DNA of 64,000 nucleotides from Streptomyces sp. CB00455 (GCF_001905445.1 NZ_LIVQ01000004.1:129462-193461), one strand, 5' to 3'. Counted from the stretch's first letter, positions 52,350 to 61,020 are shown. Notes: generated by a model from the sequence alone, not told the origin. Translations and numbers: made by a program.

Positions 52350-52566
52350 GGTGGCCCGCGCCGTGGCGCGCATCCCTCGTACAGGTGAGTTGAGACCGGT
52401 CCGAGACCACGCCCACTTGGCATGCTCGTACCCGCCGACAAGCCTGACGGTTGACGGCGGGGCTTAAATGCCTTCATTTCCAAGGTCATTGGGGGTGGCG
52501 AACCACGCAGAATCGTGCCTGTCAACGCGTGCATATGCACCCGGACCACGCACTGCGGCGAGCCCT

Positions 52567-52572
52567 ACTATC
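52567..52572 (+). promoter_or_regulatory. Possible -10 element of a leaderless lacI-type mRNA
   Basis: TACTAT lies 8 bases before the ATG at 52581, so the transcript would begin at or within a base or two of the start codon. It sits in the loop of the GGCGAGCC/GGCTCGCC inverted repeat, a plausible self-operator. Confidence 0.4.
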
Positions 52573-52580
52573 GGCTCGCC

Positions 52581-53696
52581 ATGACAGCAGCAGGGAAGCA
52601 TCAGGTGAGCCGGACAGAGACCACCCGGCGGACCGGCGGCCGACAGGGCCGGGCCGGCATCAGGGACGTCGCCGCCGCGGCAGGCGTCTCCATCACGACC
52701 GTCTCCGACGCGCTCAATGGCAAGGGACGGCTGCCGGACGTCACCCGCCGCCACGTACGCGAGGTCGCCGACCGGCTGGGCTACCGCCCGTCGGCCGCTG
52801 CCCGCACCCTCCGTACCGGCAAGTCGGGCCTCATCGGCCTGACCGTGACGACGTACGGGGATGAACCTTTCACCTTCACCGAGTTCGCCTACTTCGCCGA
52901 GATGGCCAGGGCCGCCACATCCGCCGCGCTCGCCCGCGGCTACGCCCTCGTCATCCTCCCCGCCACCTCCCGGCACGACGTGTGGTCCAACGTCGCCTTA
53001 GACGGCACCGTCGTCATCGACCCCTCGGACCACGACCCCGTCGTCACCGAACTGGTCCGCCAGGGGCTGCCCGTGGTCTCCGACGGGCGCCCGGCAGGAT
53101 CCCTCCCCGTCACCGCCTGGGTCGACAACGACCACGAGGCCGCCGTACTCAACCTGCTCGACCACCTCGCGGCCGCCGGCGCCCGCCGGATCGGCCTGCT
53201 GACCGGCACCACGACCGACACCTACACCCGGCTCTCGACCACCGCCTACCTCGACTGGTGCGAGCGCGTCGGCCAGGACCCCGTCTACGAGTCCTACCCC
53301 GCCCACGACCCCTGTGCGGGAGCCGTGGCGGCCGACCGGCTCCTCGCGCGTCCCGACCGGCCGGACGCCGTCTACGGACTGTTCGACCCCAACGGCACCG
53401 ACCTGCTCGCCGCCGCCCGGCGCTACGGCCTGCGCGTCCCCGAGGACCTGCTGCTCGTGTGTTGCAGCGAGTCCACCGTGTACGCCACCACCGAACCGCC
53501 CATCACCACCCTGTCCCTCAAACCGCGCCGCATCGGCACCGCCGTCGTGCAGCTGCTCATCGACGCGATCGAGGGCGTGGACACCGGGCGCACCGTCGAA
53601 CAGGTCGTCCCGACCGAACTCATCATCCGCACCTCGTCACAGCGCAGGCAGCCCCGTACGACCGTCAGTCCACCCCGGTCTCCCGCGCAGGACTGA
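52581..53696 (+). CDS. LacI family transcriptional regulator with an in-frame TTA codon
   Basis: 371 residues, ATG at 52581. Helix-turn-helix IRDVAAAAGVSITTVSDALN with hinge VADRLGYRPSAAARTLRTGK, then a periplasmic-binding-like effector domain (VDNDHEAAVLNLLDHLAAAG; VYGLFDPNGTDLLAAARRYG). Codon 140 is TTA (52998-53000), requiring the bldA tRNA. In S. coelicolor the gene at this position is a LacI-type regulator that I recall as rstP. It diverges from hisC and has no obvious ribosome site; a leaderless transcript is likely. Confidence 0.88.
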   Translation: MTAAGKHQVSRTETTRRTGGRQGRAGIRDVAAAAGVSITTVSDALNGKGRLPDVTRRHVREVADRLGYRPSAAARTLRTGKSGLIGLTVTTYGDEPFTFTEFAYFAEMARAATSAALARGYALVILPATSRHDVWSNVALDGTVVIDPSDHDPVVTELVRQGLPVVSDGRPAGSLPVTAWVDNDHEAAVLNLLDHLAAAGARRIGLLTGTTTDTYTRLSTTAYLDWCERVGQDPVYESYPAHDPCAGAVAADRLLARPDRPDAVYGLFDPNGTDLLAAARRYGLRVPEDLLLVCCSESTVYATTEPPITTLSLKPRRIGTAVVQLLIDAIEGVDTGRTVEQVVPTELIIRTSSQRRQPRTTVSPPRSPAQD

Positions 53697-53895
53697 CCCC
53701 GCGGCACCCCCCGTCGGCGGGTCCGTCGACACCGCCGAAAATTTCGGCAACACCGATATCGGGAGAAAACGGTAGGAACGATCGGCTCCGCACAGGATTC
53801 ACCACCCCTGGTGCGTCACAGAGCGCGAGCCGCATTCCTATGATGGGCGCACGACATCACGGACCCTCCTCCCCGGAGGTCAGGAGGGTCCGCAG

Positions 53896-55104
53896 GTGTA
53901 CGGCAGCGCGACGGTGGTGGAGGGGTCGATGACTCAGGGGGCCGGTCAGGGACCCGCGATGCGGACGGAGACGCTGCGGGACTTCCGGGTTCCGGTCACC
54001 GAACCCGCTCCGTACGCCGTATCCACCGGGCTTCCCGGTGAAGCTCCCGTGTACGGCGAGTACCCGGCGTACTACGAGGGCGGCGCGCCCGGCGCGCCCC
54101 CGCAGCCCGGATACGCACCGCAGGCGAGCGCACCGCCCGCCGCGGAACCCGAGGACGAAGACCTCGACGGGTACACCCCGACCCAGCGTGACCTGCCCGT
54201 CATCGGGCGCGGCGCGCTCGGCGGTCCCGGTGACACCGTCCAGGTGCAGTACGTCCCCCAGGACACGGCCACCGCCGGCCCGGGGCCGCTCTACGTCGTC
54301 GGCGACGTCCACGGCTACCTCGACGAGCTCGTCGCCGAACTCCACGCCCAGGGCCTGATCGACGCGGAGCGCCGCTGGTCCGCCGGCAACGCCCGGCTCT
54401 GGTTCCTCGGCGACTTCACCGACCGCGGCCCCGACGGCATCGGCGTGATCGACCTCGTCATGCGGCTGTCCGCCGAGGCCGCCGCTGCGGGCGGCTACTG
54501 CAAGGCCCTCATGGGCAACCACGAACTGCTGCTCATCGGCGCCAAGCGGTTCGGCGACACGCCCGTCGCCTCCGGGGCCGGCACGGCCACCTTCCAGGCC
54601 GCCTGGCTGCTCAACGGCGGCCAGCGCAGCGACATGGAGCGGCTCCAGGACGTACACCTGCAGTGGATGTCCCGGCTGGACGCGGCCGTCCTGGAGGAAG
54701 GCCACCTGCTGCTCCACTCGGACACCACGGCCTACCTCGACTACGGCGACTCCGTCGAGGACGTCAACGACACCATCCACGAACTGCTCAACCGCAACGA
54801 CGCCGACATCACCTGGGACCTGTTCCGCAAGTTCACCAAGCGGTTCGCCTTCCGGGACGAGGAGACCGGCCCGGACGCCGTGAGGGAACTGCTCGGCACC
54901 TACGGCGGCAGCCGCGTCGTGCACGGGCACAGTCCCATCCCCTACCTGCTCGGCGAGGTGGGCGCCGAGGACGGCGACGAGGCACGCGGTCCGGAAGCCG
55001 TCGACGGGCCGCACGTGTACGCGGGGGGCCTCGCCATCGCCATGGACGGCGGGGTCACGATGGCGGGCAAGCTGCTCGTCGTCCAACTTCCCCTGAGCGA
55101 CTGA
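53896..55104 (+). CDS. Metallophosphoesterase (PPP-type protein phosphatase)
   Basis: 402 residues. GTG at 53896 is chosen for the AGGAGGG site at 53882-53888, 7 bases upstream; ATG at 53929 lacks one. A disordered Pro/Ala/Gly-rich N-terminus (about 1-130, Tyr-rich EYPAYYEGG) precedes the phosphoesterase core: YVVGDVHGYLDEL, WFLGDFTDRGPDG, ALMGNHELLL and RVVHGHSPIPY, the metal-binding motifs of PPP phosphatases. Likely a serine/threonine phosphatase opposing the Pkn kinases; the substrate is unknown. Confidence 0.85.
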   Translation: MYGSATVVEGSMTQGAGQGPAMRTETLRDFRVPVTEPAPYAVSTGLPGEAPVYGEYPAYYEGGAPGAPPQPGYAPQASAPPAAEPEDEDLDGYTPTQRDLPVIGRGALGGPGDTVQVQYVPQDTATAGPGPLYVVGDVHGYLDELVAELHAQGLIDAERRWSAGNARLWFLGDFTDRGPDGIGVIDLVMRLSAEAAAAGGYCKALMGNHELLLIGAKRFGDTPVASGAGTATFQAAWLLNGGQRSDMERLQDVHLQWMSRLDAAVLEEGHLLLHSDTTAYLDYGDSVEDVNDTIHELLNRNDADITWDLFRKFTKRFAFRDEETGPDAVRELLGTYGGSRVVHGHSPIPYLLGEVGAEDGDEARGPEAVDGPHVYAGGLAIAMDGGVTMAGKLLVVQLPLSD

Positions 55105-55258
55105 GGCTTCCCGCACCGGGCTATTTCGGTAAAGCCCCTGTCAACGTGCGGTGTGGGCCCTCTACCATCGCCCTATCCGTAGCAGGCTCTCCTCCGTTTG
55201 TGCCGGCGCCCGGGTCTACGCGGGCAAACCGGCTTCTACGGAGCATCGGGGGATGCAC

Positions 55259-56068
55259 ATGACCAGCGCTCCGCACCTGCTGACCGAAGACCGGCCGGAA
55301 TTCGATCGGCTCCTCGACGAGGCGCTGCGCACCGCGCACGAACGCCCCGAGCTCGCCGCCCTGGGCGAACGCCTGAACGCCGAACAGCTGCGCACCATGG
55401 CCCTGGCGGCCAGTGCGCTGCTGACGGCCGCGGCGGCCGCCGAGTACGACCACTACGTGAAGGTCCGCGAGGAGCGGCGCGACGAGCTCCTGTCCCCGCC
55501 CGGTACGGCAGGGGAAGAGGACGACGACCGGGGCAGCGCGGGCGGCGCCGGCCTCGCCGCCGTGATCGCGGTCCTGGCACCCGTCCTGGCGGGCACCGCC
55601 ATGCTGATCTTCCTGCTCGTCGGCTATGCCCTCAAGATCGTCGACCCCGAACCCGCCTTCGCCGAAACCATGCTCACGGCAGGCTCGTTCTTCGGGGTGC
55701 TCACCATCGTCTCCCTCGTCTTCGCGGTGACCGGGCTGCTGATGGCGGCCGTCCGCAACAGCGCGACCGAGGTGGCGGCGGACGACGGCGAGCCGGTACC
55801 CGACGAGGTCGCCTGGGCCCGTGAGGAATGGCGCAAGGCACTGCTGGAGCGCGGGATCATGCCCTTCCTGCGGGACGCGCTGGCCGATCCGAGCGCCGGG
55901 CCGGGCTTTCCGGCCCCGCGCTCGCGCGGTGGGCGCATCCCCAGCCTGGGGTACACACCTCCTGATTTCTCCAGTCCGGGGCTGCCCTCCGAGGGGCCCC
56001 GGCCCGGGTACTCGCCCCCGGACTTCACAAGCCCGGACTTCGGCGGCCCGGAGCACGAGCCGAAGTGA
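55259..56068 (+). CDS. Two-helix membrane protein with proline-rich C-terminus
   Basis: 269 residues. ATG at 55259 is chosen because GGGGG lies 6 bases upstream; ATG at 55253 abuts it. A soluble helical N-terminus (FDRLLDEALRTAHERPELAA) is followed by two transmembrane segments (LAAVIAVLAPVLAGTAMLIF and SFFGVLTIVSLVFAVTGLLM). The C-terminal tail carries two PGYxPPDFxSP repeats (LGYTPPDFSSPG; PGYSPPDFTSPD), a possible interaction motif. I do not recognise a family. Its terminator is the parS-bearing palindrome at 56133-56172. Confidence 0.65.
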   Translation: MTSAPHLLTEDRPEFDRLLDEALRTAHERPELAALGERLNAEQLRTMALAASALLTAAAAAEYDHYVKVREERRDELLSPPGTAGEEDDDRGSAGGAGLAAVIAVLAPVLAGTAMLIFLLVGYALKIVDPEPAFAETMLTAGSFFGVLTIVSLVFAVTGLLMAAVRNSATEVAADDGEPVPDEVAWAREEWRKALLERGIMPFLRDALADPSAGPGFPAPRSRGGRIPSLGYTPPDFSSPGLPSEGPRPGYSPPDFTSPDFGGPEHEPK

Positions 56069-56132
56069 CCCCCCGTGGCACGGTGACCAACGGGACGACG
56101 CGGTAGCGGTATCCGAGAGGCGCCGACGCACC

Positions 56133-56172
56133 GGCTCCCGCTGGTGTTTCACGTGAAACACCAGCGGGAGCC
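56133..56172. terminator. 40-bp perfect palindrome: bidirectional terminator with parS at its centre
   Basis: Bases 56133-56152 are the exact reverse complement of 56153-56172. Transcribed from either side it can form a stem, and it lies between convergent genes (stop at 56068 plus, stop at 56216 minus). The inner 16 bp (56145-56160) are a perfect parS. It may therefore serve both transcription termination and ParB binding. Confidence 0.8.
56145..56160. other. parS: parS site (perfect, inside the terminator palindrome)
   Basis: TGTTTCACGTGAAACA at the exact centre of the 40-bp palindrome 56133-56172, in intergenic DNA. Confidence 0.93.
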
Positions 56173-56215
56173 AGCCCTAGGGCCGCGGAGCCGCGCCCGG
56201 AGGGGAGCGGGTGCG

Positions 56216-58003
56216 TCAGTCGGCGAGCGGGAGGTAGACGCGGTTGCCCGAAGCCGCGAACTCGGCGGACTTCTCCGCCATCCCGGCCCGGATCTCGTCG
56301 GCCTTCAGGTCGCCCCCGTGCTCACGGCGGATGTCCTGCGAGATCTTCATCGAGCAGAACTTAGGGCCGCACATGGAGCAGAAGTGCGCCGTCTTGGCCG
56401 GCTCGGCGGGCAGCGTCTCGTCGTGGAACTCGCGGGCGGTGTCCGGGTCCATCGCCAGGTTGAACTGGTCCTCCCAGCGGAACTCGAACCGGGCGTCCGA
56501 CAGGGCGTCGTCCCACTCCTGGGCCCCGGGGTGTCCCTTGGCCAGGTCCGCCGCGTGCGCGGCGATCTTGTACGTGATGACGCCGGTCTTGACGTCGTCG
56601 CGGTTGGGCAGACCCAGGTGCTCCTTGGGCGTGACGTAGCAGAGCATCGCGGTGCCCCACCAGGCGATCATCGCTGCGCCGATGCCCGAGGTGATGTGGT
56701 CGTAAGCGGGTGCGACATCCGTGGTCAGCGGACCGAGGGTGTAGAACGGCGCCTCCTCGCAGATCTCCTGCTGAAGGTCGATGTTCTCCTTGATCTTGTG
56801 CATCGGAACGTGGCCCGGGCCCTCGATCATGGTCTGGACGTTGTGACGTTTGGCGATCGTGTTCAGCTCGCCCAGCGTCTTCAACTCCGCGAACTGCGCC
56901 GCGTCATTGGCGTCCGCGATCGAGCCGGGGCGCAGGCCGTCACCCAGCGAGTACGTGACGTCGTAGGTCGCGAGGATGTCGCAGAGCTCCTCGAAGTGCG
57001 TGTACAGGAAGTTCTCCTCGTGGTGCGCCAGGCACCACGCGGCCATGATCGAACCACCGCGCGAGACGATGCCGGTCTTGCGGCGGGCGGTCAGCGGGAC
57101 GTAGGGCAGCAGCACGCCTGCGTGGACCGTCATGTAGTCCACGCCCTGCTCGGCCTGCTCGATGACCGTGTCCTTGTAGATCTCCCAGGTCAGGTCCTCG
57201 GCACGACCGTCGACCTTCTCCAGCGCCTGGTAGAGCGGGACGGTGCCGATCGGGACAGGGGAATTGCGCAGGACCCACTCACGCGTGGTGTGGATGTTGC
57301 GGCCCGTCGAAAGGTCCATGACGGTATCGGCGCCCCACTTGGTCGCCCACGTCATCTTGTCGACCTCCTCCTCGATGGAGGAGGTGACCGCGGAGTTGCC
57401 GATGTTGGCGTTGACCTTCACCAGGAATCGCTTGCCGATGATCATCGGCTCGATCTCGGGGTGGTTCACGTTCGCGGGGAGTACCGCACGACCCGCGGCG
57501 ATCTCCTCGCGCACGACCTCGGGGGATACGTTCTCGCGGATCGCGACGTACTCCATCTCCGGAGTGATCTCGCCCCGGCGGGCGTACGCGAGCTGGGTGA
57601 CGGCGGCGCCGTCACGGCCCCGGCGGGGTTGGCGGGGGCGGCCGGGAAAGACCGCGTCGAGGTTCTTGAGCCCGCCGCGCGGCGAGGTGTGCTTGATGCC
57701 GTCGTCCTCGGGGCGCGCGGGGCGTCCCGCGTACTCCTCGGTGTCCCCGCGTCCGATGATCCAGTTCTCGCGCAGCGGTGCGAGACCGCGGCGCACGTCG
57801 GTCTCGATCCCGGGGTCGGTGTACGGCCCGGACGTGTCGTAGAGCGTGACGTCCTTGCCGTTGGTGAGGTGGACCTGGCGGACCGGCACCCGGATGTCGG
57901 GGCGGGAGCCCGCCACGTACCCCTTGTGCCAGCCGGGCTGGCGCTCGGTCTGGCCGTCGGCGTCCTGGCTGACGGCAGGCGTGCGTGCGTCCTGAATGGT
58001 CAT
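56216..58003 (-). CDS. thiC: Phosphomethylpyrimidine synthase ThiC
   Basis: 595 residues, ATG at 58003. The radical-SAM enzyme that makes HMP-phosphate from AIR for thiamine. Conserved motifs: LRENWIIGRGDTEEY, VKVNANIGNSAVTSSIEEEV, MVEGPGH-type MIEGPGHVPMHKIKEN and the C-terminal 4Fe-4S cluster motif CSMCGPKFCS. Length is standard. Expression is controlled by the TPP riboswitch immediately upstream. The gene is monocistronic, ending at the parS palindrome. Confidence 0.97.
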   Translation of the reverse strand: MTIQDARTPAVSQDADGQTERQPGWHKGYVAGSRPDIRVPVRQVHLTNGKDVTLYDTSGPYTDPGIETDVRRGLAPLRENWIIGRGDTEEYAGRPARPEDDGIKHTSPRGGLKNLDAVFPGRPRQPRRGRDGAAVTQLAYARRGEITPEMEYVAIRENVSPEVVREEIAAGRAVLPANVNHPEIEPMIIGKRFLVKVNANIGNSAVTSSIEEEVDKMTWATKWGADTVMDLSTGRNIHTTREWVLRNSPVPIGTVPLYQALEKVDGRAEDLTWEIYKDTVIEQAEQGVDYMTVHAGVLLPYVPLTARRKTGIVSRGGSIMAAWCLAHHEENFLYTHFEELCDILATYDVTYSLGDGLRPGSIADANDAAQFAELKTLGELNTIAKRHNVQTMIEGPGHVPMHKIKENIDLQQEICEEAPFYTLGPLTTDVAPAYDHITSGIGAAMIAWWGTAMLCYVTPKEHLGLPNRDDVKTGVITYKIAAHAADLAKGHPGAQEWDDALSDARFEFRWEDQFNLAMDPDTAREFHDETLPAEPAKTAHFCSMCGPKFCSMKISQDIRREHGGDLKADEIRAGMAEKSAEFAASGNRVYLPLAD

Positions 58004-58012
58004 GAGACCTAT

Positions 58013-58133
58013 CTCCCTACGCCGGCATTACCCGGTAACAGGTTCGGCGGTCGACGCAGCCTCTTCCCGTGCGCATCCGTGATGCGCCTACGGTGATCAG
58101 CGTCCTCTCAGCCCGGTGCTCCGAGCTCCCGCG
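58013..58133 (-). promoter_or_regulatory. TPP (THI-box) riboswitch of thiC
   Basis: Reading leftward: GGGAGCTCGGAGCACCGGG, then the conserved CTGAGAGGACGCTGATC, a variable P3 arm, and the second core GCCGAACCTGTTACCGGGTA followed by ATGCCGGCGTAGGGAGA. These are the two invariant segments of the TPP aptamer. The 3' end overlaps GGGAGATAGG just before the ATG at 58003, so TPP binding probably hides the ribosome site. Confidence 0.95.
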
Positions 58134-58214
58134 TTGTGCAAAGGTGCCCCCACGCTAGCGTCATCTATGGCGTGCTGAACAGTGGGCCCCCTCATCTCTT
58201 GCGATGATCTGCCG

Positions 58215-59624
58215 GTGACGATCTCGCCGCATCCCCCCAGCCAGCCCACAGAACCCGCCGGCCACGACGGTCACGCGCACCCAGGCCCAGGGCACTCCTC
58301 CGGCCCCTCGTCCGGGCACTCGCCGGGACACCCGTCCGGCCATTCCCACAGTCACAGCCACGGGCCTGCGGCACCCGTCTCCCAGCACCTGCGCAAGGTC
58401 ATCGCGGCCGTGCTGATCCCCTTCGCCGCCGCCGTCTTCATCGGCATGGCGGTGCTGTGGCCGGGCGGCGCGCCCGCCCACGAGCGCACCGGGGTCGGCT
58501 TCGACCGCCAGACGCAGCAGGGGACGGTCGTCTCGCTGGCACAGGTCGACTGCAAATCGGTGAACGCCGCGCAGGTCCCGCCCACCGGGAACACGTCCAC
58601 CCCGGAGGGCCGCGAGGCACAGGCCGCGCAGACCGGCGAGTGCAAGAAGGCCACCATCGAGGTCGGCACCGGCCCCGAGAAGGGCCGCACCTTCGTGGAG
58701 ATCGTGCAGCCGGGCGCACCGCGGCAGTTGGAGAAGGGTCAGGAGGTGGTCGTCGCCTACGCGCCGGACGCGCCGCGGGACCTCCAGTACTCGGTGGTCG
58801 ACGTCAACCGCAAGCTCCCGATGGCCCTGCTGGCCGGTATCTTCGCCGTGGCCGTCGTCGTGGTGGGCCGGATGCGGGGGCTGTTCGCGCTGATCGCCCT
58901 GGTCGTCAGTTTCGGCGTGCTGACGCTCTTCATCCTCCCGGCCATCCTGCAGGGATCGAATCCGCTGCTCGTCGCGGTCATCGGTGCGAGCGCCATCATG
59001 CTGATCGCGCTGTACATGTGCCACGGACTGACCGCGCGCACCTCGGTCGCCGTCCTCGGCACGCTCGTCTCGCTGCTGCTGATCGGCCTGCTCGGCTCGC
59101 TCTTCATCGGCTGGGCGTTCCTCACCGGCAACACCGACGACAACACGGGTCTGATCCACGGGCTCTACCCGCACATCGACATGAGCGGTCTGCTGCTCGC
59201 GGGCGTGATCATCGGATCGCTGGGTGTGCTGGACGACGTGACGGTCACCCAGACGTCGGCGGTGTGGGAACTCCACCAGGCCGATCCGTCGATGGGCCCG
59301 CGCTCCTTGTACCGGGCGGCCATCCGGATCGGGCGCGATCACATCGCTTCTGTGGTCAACACCCTGGTGCTCGCCTATGCGGGCGCCGCACTGCCCCTGC
59401 TGCTGCTGTTCTCGATCGCGAACAGCAGCATGGGTTCGGTGGCCAACAGCGAACTGGTCGCGGAGGAGATCGTACGGACGCTGGTGGGTTCGATCGGGCT
59501 CGTGGCGTCGGTCCCGGTGACGACGGCGCTCGCCGCCCTGGTGGTGTCCGCCGACCGGCCGGGGGGGCAGGGCCCGCCGGCCACGGGACCGGTCCGCGGC
59601 CGGGGCCGTCGGCGCAAGCGCTGA
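58215..59624 (+). CDS. YibE/F family membrane protein with His-rich N-terminus
   Basis: 469 residues, GTG at 58215. The first 65 residues are a His/Gly/Pro/Ser-rich cytoplasmic tail (GHDGHAHPGPGHSSGPSSGH; GHSHSHSHGP). One helix is followed by an extracellular domain with two cysteines (QVDCKSVN, TGECKKAT), then about seven helices of the YibE/F domain (MRGLFALIALVVSFGVLTLF; DMSGLLLAGVIIGSLGVLDD; VVNTLVLAYAGAALPLLLLF). The family is uncharacterised; the His tail suggests metal handling, an inference. Confidence 0.85.
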   Translation: MTISPHPPSQPTEPAGHDGHAHPGPGHSSGPSSGHSPGHPSGHSHSHSHGPAAPVSQHLRKVIAAVLIPFAAAVFIGMAVLWPGGAPAHERTGVGFDRQTQQGTVVSLAQVDCKSVNAAQVPPTGNTSTPEGREAQAAQTGECKKATIEVGTGPEKGRTFVEIVQPGAPRQLEKGQEVVVAYAPDAPRDLQYSVVDVNRKLPMALLAGIFAVAVVVVGRMRGLFALIALVVSFGVLTLFILPAILQGSNPLLVAVIGASAIMLIALYMCHGLTARTSVAVLGTLVSLLLIGLLGSLFIGWAFLTGNTDDNTGLIHGLYPHIDMSGLLLAGVIIGSLGVLDDVTVTQTSAVWELHQADPSMGPRSLYRAAIRIGRDHIASVVNTLVLAYAGAALPLLLLFSIANSSMGSVANSELVAEEIVRTLVGSIGLVASVPVTTALAALVVSADRPGGQGPPATGPVRGRGRRRKR

Positions 59625-59702
59625 GCGGTGTCCCGCCCGCCGGGCCGGCGGGGCCGCCGGATCTCGCGAACGGGCTGCCGGATCTCGCGAAGGGGTGGGC
59701 GG

Positions 59703-60152
59703 TCAGCCCGCGTTCTGCTCGTTCTGCCGGGACTCGGCCAGGATCCTGCCGAGCGCCTGGTCGAGGTTCTCCTCGAAGTCGCCCTGATCGCGCTCCTGAC
59801 CCAGGGGAACGAGCCGGTCGGTGCGGTCGAGGAAGGCGACGAGCGGCGCCGCGCTGGCGCGGAACAGCGCCCGGTCGCCGCCGACCTGGAGACGGATGTG
59901 GACATCGGACAGCTCCTCCGGATCGGTGGGGGCGATGCGCACATCGCCGTCACCGCACGGCTTGTTGATGCCGTCGAGGAGCAGTTCCCGGCCGAACGCC
60001 CAGGTCACGGGCGCGTCTCCGGGGAGGTGAAAGGTCAGGCGGACTGCGTAGGGATCACGAGCGTCGTACCGGAGTTCCACCGGGATCCGGAACGAGAGCT
60101 CCTCGGAAACGAGGAAGCTCATCATGACCTCTGCCTGTACCGACTCGCGCAT
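59703..60152 (-). CDS. ssgA: Sporulation and cell-division protein SsgA
   Basis: 149 residues, ATG at 60152 with GGGGTAGG upstream; ATGs at codons 11 and 12 are alternatives. MSFLVSEELSFRIPVELRYD, LTFHLPGDAPVTWAFGRELL and LVAFLDRTDRLVPLGQE match the SsgA-like protein family, closest to SsgA itself as I recall it. SsgA helps recruit SsgB and FtsZ to future septa in sporulating hyphae. Control by the upstream SsgR is established in S. coelicolor and fits the gene order here. Confidence 0.93.
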   Translation of the reverse strand: MRESVQAEVMMSFLVSEELSFRIPVELRYDARDPYAVRLTFHLPGDAPVTWAFGRELLLDGINKPCGDGDVRIAPTDPEELSDVHIRLQVGGDRALFRASAAPLVAFLDRTDRLVPLGQERDQGDFEENLDQALGRILAESRQNEQNAG

Positions 60153-60249
60153 TGCCTACCCCGCTTTAGTGGAAGTGGCCAGGAATGGTCCCCCAGGGCC
60201 TCTTGACCAAGAGTGGTGTAAGCGCTAGCAGATCACAAGGAGTGAGTTT

Positions 60250-61020
60250 TCAGATACTGATAGAGAACGAGAGGGTGTTCAACAGCGCGCCTACTTCACT
60301 CCGTAGTCGATCGACCGCATAAAGCAACCGGCCTTGCTGGTGCAGGGGAAGAGAAATGGCCATGGCTGCAGCGGTATTGCCGGCAGTGATGGGGATGGCC
60401 GCACACACCGTGCCCAGCGCGTACTCCTGACGCTCCGTAACCGGCTGCATCCGCTCCATGGCCCCGAGCCGGTCCTCCAAAGAGCGAAGATCCGCCACTG
60501 TGTAGGGGGTGACGGCCTCGACCGGGTGGCGGGCGTAGTGGTCCCTGCGAGCCTTCTCGTCGAGCTGGCCGAGCAGGCACTGCCCGATGGCGTGGGCGTG
60601 GCCGGTCGCCCGGAAGTCGGCCCACTCCTCGCAGGCCGGGCTGGACGGGGTGTCCGAGACACCCACGACCTCGATTTCACCCTCGCGGTACACCGCGAAG
60701 TAGACGGGGGCCCCGACGGCGTCGCGGAAGTGCGCGAGGGAGTCGAGGATCATGCTGCGACGTTTCTGCTGCAGTCCGCCGCCCGCCAGCCGACCGGCCG
60801 CGGCACCCAGTACGAAGACGCCGCTCTCCCGGCGCAGATAGCCCTCGTGCGTCAGGGTGCGCAGGAGGTGGTACGCGGTGGGAAGGGGAAGCCCCGCCTC
60901 GCGGGCGAGCTGCTTCGCCGGAGCCCCTTCGCGGTGCGAACCTGCGGCCTCGAGCAGCCGCAGCGCCCGCTGCACCGAACCGATCAGCGTGGGCACAACG
61001 CCGGTTTGAACCGAAGACAA
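60250..61020 (-). CDS. ssgR: IclR family regulator SsgR
   Basis: 256 residues. TTG at 61020 (MSSVQTGVVPTLIGSVQRAL) is preferred, with GGGGG 6 bases upstream. IclR-type winged helix: LRLLEAAGSHREGAPAKQLA then REAGLPLPTAYHLLRTLTHE. The C-terminal effector domain includes GAPVYFAVYREGEIEVVGV and HAHAIGQCLLGQLDEKARR. It lies directly upstream of ssgA on the same strand; in S. coelicolor SsgR activates ssgA. Confidence 0.92.
   Translation of the reverse strand: MSSVQTGVVPTLIGSVQRALRLLEAAGSHREGAPAKQLAREAGLPLPTAYHLLRTLTHEGYLRRESGVFVLGAAAGRLAGGGLQQKRRSMILDSLAHFRDAVGAPVYFAVYREGEIEVVGVSDTPSSPACEEWADFRATGHAHAIGQCLLGQLDEKARRDHYARHPVEAVTPYTVADLRSLEDRLGAMERMQPVTERQEYALGTVCAAIPITAGNTAAAMAISLPLHQQGRLLYAVDRLRSEVGALLNTLSFSISI

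Larger units (their letters stand above)
52220..52580. other. Divergent hisC / lacI-type intergenic region rich in palindromes
   Basis: 360 bases. Contains a 24-bp perfect palindrome of alternating purine-pyrimidine (52326-52349), a shorter palindrome GTGCATATGCAC (52529-52540), and an inverted repeat GGCGAGCC/GGCTCGCC (52557-52564 with 52573-52580) flush against the lacI-type start. A TTGACG at 52451-52456 is a possible -35. No coding sequence is supported. Confidence 0.6.
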
